This document shows, in pieces, positions 61,983-64,000 of a stretch of 64,000 nt of DNA. This DNA is from Bacteroidia bacterium (GTDB lineage Bacteria > Bacteroidota > Bacteroidia > Chitinophagales > JAUHXS01). Position 1 is the stretch's first letter. The number at the start of each line of letters is the position of its first letter. The position numbers were made by a program, and so were the translations under genes. The stretch is from contig JAUHXS010000001.1 of the NCBI GenBank assembly GCA_030426955.1, positions 371,339-435,338 on the forward strand, given 5' to 3'. The notes under the pieces are model-generated. The model saw only the letters and a list, made by a program, of their open reading frames with translations. It ran no database searches and was not told where the DNA came from.

Positions 61983-62969
61983 ATGGTTAACAAAATAAAA
62001 GTTGGAATAGTTGGTGGTGCTGGATACACAGGTGGTGAGTTGATTAGCTTATTACTAAATCATCCTAATGCTTCTATCGAATATGTGTTAAGCTCTAGCA
62101 ACAATGGTAAATATATTTACGAGGTGCATAAAGACCTTTTAGGTGAAACAAGTTTGAAATTCACTAATCAATTTTCAAATGATATCGATGTACTTTTTAT
62201 CTGTTCAGGTCATGGAAAATCAAAGACCTTCCTAGAACAAAATAAAGTTGATGAGCTTGTTAAGGTCATTGACCTAAGTAATGATTTTCGGTTAACTCGA
62301 AACTCTAAACTCGCAACTCGTAACTTCACTTATGGGTTACCCGAACTACAAAAGGAATCCATAGTCAAATCTGACAGCATTGCTAATCCCGGATGCTTTG
62401 CAACTTGCATACAACTGGGGCTGCTCCCTTTAGCTAAAGCAAATCAACTGAATAGTGAAATTCACATTAGTGCGATTACAGGATCAACTGGAGCTGGACA
62501 ATCACCTAGCGATACCAGCCATTTCAGTTGGAGAAATAATAATATCTCTACTTATAAGCCTTTTGAACATCAACATTTGACAGAGATTAAGCAAAGTCTA
62601 AAGCAACTTCAAAGTGGATTTGATCAAGAAGTGAGCTTCTTACCTTATCGAGGAAACTTTACCAGAGGTATTTTGGCTTCAATATATCTCAATACAAACC
62701 TTTCTTTGGAAGATGCCAAGGCTCTATATAATAAGTATTACAAACACGCTCCTTTTGTTCATTTGTCTGAAAACCCAATTGACCTAAAACCAGTCGTCAA
62801 CACAAATAAATGTATTTTACATTTAGCAAAACATGGCAATAAATTATTGATTACAAGTACTATTGACAATCTAGCAAAGGGAGCATCTGGACAAGCTATT
62901 CAAAACATGAACATCATGTTTGACCTTGAAGAAACAACTGGATTAACATTAAAAAGCAATCGATTTTAG
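61983..62969 (+). CDS. argC: N-acetyl-gamma-glutamyl-phosphate reductase
   Basis: ArgC reduces N-acyl-glutamyl phosphate to the semialdehyde with NADPH, the third step of arginine synthesis. The 328-residue protein has GIVGGAGYTGGEL at residues 8-20 (dinucleotide binding), catalytic Cys138 in NPGCFATCIQLGL, GSTGAGQSPS, and the EHQHLTEI and LPYRGNFTRGI substrate-side motifs. Residues 104-116 are encoded by a 7-bp tandem repeat (62294-62328) in a surface loop between VIDLSNDFR and YGLPEL. It starts 44 bases after argG and ends 2 bases before argD. Confidence 0.96.
   Translation: MVNKIKVGIVGGAGYTGGELISLLLNHPNASIEYVLSSSNNGKYIYEVHKDLLGETSLKFTNQFSNDIDVLFICSGHGKSKTFLEQNKVDELVKVIDLSNDFRLTRNSKLATRNFTYGLPELQKESIVKSDSIANPGCFATCIQLGLLPLAKANQLNSEIHISAITGSTGAGQSPSDTSHFSWRNNNISTYKPFEHQHLTEIKQSLKQLQSGFDQEVSFLPYRGNFTRGILASIYLNTNLSLEDAKALYNKYYKHAPFVHLSENPIDLKPVVNTNKCILHLAKHGNKLLITSTIDNLAKGASGQAIQNMNIMFDLEETTGLTLKSNRF
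62294..62328. repeat. Heptamer tandem repeat inside argC
   Basis: Five 7-bp units (AACTCGA, AACTCTA, AACTCGC, AACTCGT, AACTTCA) lie head to tail at 62294-62328, within the argC reading frame. As 35 is not a multiple of 3, each unit is read in a different frame, giving LTRNSKLATRNFT. The period is exactly seven and the units differ by 1-3 bases. Confidence 0.8.
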
Positions 62970-62971
62970 AC

Positions 62972-64000
62972 ATGAATCTGTTTAACGTATACCCATTATT
63001 CGATATTGAGCCAGTTAAAGCCGAAGGGTGCTATGTTTGGGATAAAAACGGCAATCAGTATCTGGACTTTTACGGAGGACATGCCGTTATATCTATAGGT
63101 CATAGCCATCCTCATTATGTAAACAAAATATCAAAACAAGTATCTGAATTAGGGTTTTATTCCAATTCTATCCAAAATCCGCTTCAACAAGAACTGGCAG
63201 ACAAGCTAGGCAAGGCTTCAAGAAAGGATGAGTATAGCTTATTTCTATGCAATTCTGGTGCAGAGGCAAATGAAAATGCTTTAAAACTGGCTTCTTTTCA
63301 TAACGAAAAGAAGAAAGTGATTTCATTTACAAACAGCTTTCATGGAAGGACTTCCCTAGCTGTTGCGGCAACGGACAACCTCAACATAGTCGCTCCAATT
63401 AATGAAACAAAGAACACATTGATACTACCCTTCAATGATGAGTCCGCATTGGAAAATGCTTTCAAACAAAATGATATTTGTGCTGTGATCATAGAAGGTA
63501 TTCAAGGAGTTGGCGGTATTAACATACCTGAAGAAAGCTTTTTAAAAAGAATTACTGACTTGTGCCAATCATACAATACTGTTTTTATTGCAGATGAGGT
63601 TCAGTCTGGTTATGGCAGAACAGGAAAGTTCTTTGCAATAGATCACTATGATATAGAGGCAGATATATATACTATGGCAAAGGGAATGGGCAATGGGTTT
63701 CCAATTGGTGGTTTATTAATTCATCCCAAATTTAAATCAAAACATGGCATGCTTGGAACGACTTTTGGAGGTAACCACCTAGCCTGTACAGCAGGGATTA
63801 GCGTTTTAGAAATTATAGAAAAAGAAAAGCTTATTAAAAATGCAAATACAATGGGCCAATATTTGATAAAAGAGCTTCGACAACTAAGTACTACTAAAAT
63901 CAAAGATATTAGAGGAAAAGGATTAATGATTGGAATTGAGTTATTTGAAGAGGCTAGCTCAATTAGAAAACGATTATTGTTTGAAGAGAAGGTTTTTACG
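62972..64000 (+). CDS. argD: Acetylornithine (or N-succinylornithine) aminotransferase, 3' truncated
   Basis: ArgD transfers an amino group to the semialdehyde to give N-acylornithine. The frame from ATG 62972 is open to the end of the window (343 codons) and shows class III aminotransferase motifs. These are FYGGHAVISIGHSHP near the N-terminus, NSGAEANENALKLAS (PLP phosphate binding), SFHGRTSLAVAAT, IADEVQSGYGRTGKFF and the PLP lysine in TMAKGMGNGFPIGG. It begins 2 bases after the argC stop and continues the arg operon. Whether the acyl group is acetyl or succinyl cannot be decided. About 30-40 residues are missing at the C-terminus. Confidence 0.93.
   Translation, partial: MNLFNVYPLFDIEPVKAEGCYVWDKNGNQYLDFYGGHAVISIGHSHPHYVNKISKQVSELGFYSNSIQNPLQQELADKLGKASRKDEYSLFLCNSGAEANENALKLASFHNEKKKVISFTNSFHGRTSLAVAATDNLNIVAPINETKNTLILPFNDESALENAFKQNDICAVIIEGIQGVGGINIPEESFLKRITDLCQSYNTVFIADEVQSGYGRTGKFFAIDHYDIEADIYTMAKGMGNGFPIGGLLIHPKFKSKHGMLGTTFGGNHLACTAGISVLEIIEKEKLIKNANTMGQYLIKELRQLSTTKIKDIRGKGLMIGIELFEEASSIRKRLLFEEKVFT

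Noticed and set aside
1..64000. Search for tRNA genes, CRISPR arrays, transposases or prophage genes
   Set aside because: No tRNA T-loop/cloverleaf pattern, regularly spaced repeats, or transposase/integrase-like frames were found by eye.

Overview
The window is a low-GC chromosomal segment from a member of the Bacteroidota. Several things point there: the rpmB-rpmG-DUF4295-ftsY order, DUF3276 and DUF3822 genes, thirteen proteins with type IX secretion (T9SS) C-terminal sorting domains, a PorP/SprF protein, and promoters of the TTG-N19-TAnnTTTG type. The family within the phylum cannot be fixed from the sequence. No tRNA, rRNA, CRISPR array, insertion sequence or prophage is visible, and no gene-free stretch exceeds about 210 bases.

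Layout. 1-2.1 kb: the end of a T9SS cargo gene, then ribosomal proteins L28 and L33, DUF4295 and FtsY. 2.1-9.1 kb (minus strand): a conserved hypothetical protein, RseP, two secreted proteins, YchF, the PUR-alpha-like DUF3276 protein and an ABC exporter. 9.2-12.6 kb (plus): a Leu/Phe/Val-type dehydrogenase, a long NusB and a secreted beta-propeller protein. 12.6-19.6 kb (minus): a CCG-domain protein, a large secreted FG-GAP protein, then a thioesterase-MATE-carboxyltransferase run. 19.7-33.9 kb: a helical cytosolic protein followed by five consecutive large T9SS cargo genes. 34.1-36.5 kb: a tight operon of a pilin-like protein, DUF3822, RsmD and CoaD. 36.7-41.9 kb: an outer-membrane-like protein, RF3, a lipoprotein MsrB, a SpoIIE-type phosphatase and a small secreted protein. 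42.0-47.2 kb: a 1375-residue repeat adhesin translationally coupled to its PorP/SprF partner. 47.2-51.1 kb: seven small, closely packed genes. 51.2-55.9 kb: three more T9SS cargo genes. 56.0-59.5 kb (minus): an S9 oligopeptidase lipoprotein and a DUF2254 membrane protein. 59.5-64 kb (plus): an arginine biosynthesis operon (GNAT, DUF559, argG, argC, argD) running off the window.

The most interesting element is the leader of the arginine operon. Right after a good Bacteroidota promoter lies a 19-codon reading frame whose last seven codons include five arginine codons, ending Arg-Arg-Arg-Arg-stop. It is followed by three mutually exclusive hairpins, the last with a T-run. This has the full logic of a classical peptide-leader transcription attenuator, sensing arginine, in a phylum and pathway where I know of no described example. 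The first operon gene is a GNAT acyltransferase with a four-cysteine cluster and is a candidate for the missing glutamate N-acylating step.

Other points of note: a 75-bp cloverleaf palindromic element joined to the DUF559 gene inside the arg operon; degenerate 7-bp tandem repeats that run through stop codons, a start codon and the coding region of argC; an RsmD whose catalytic DPPY motif reads GPPY; and two families of paralogous T9SS surface proteins.
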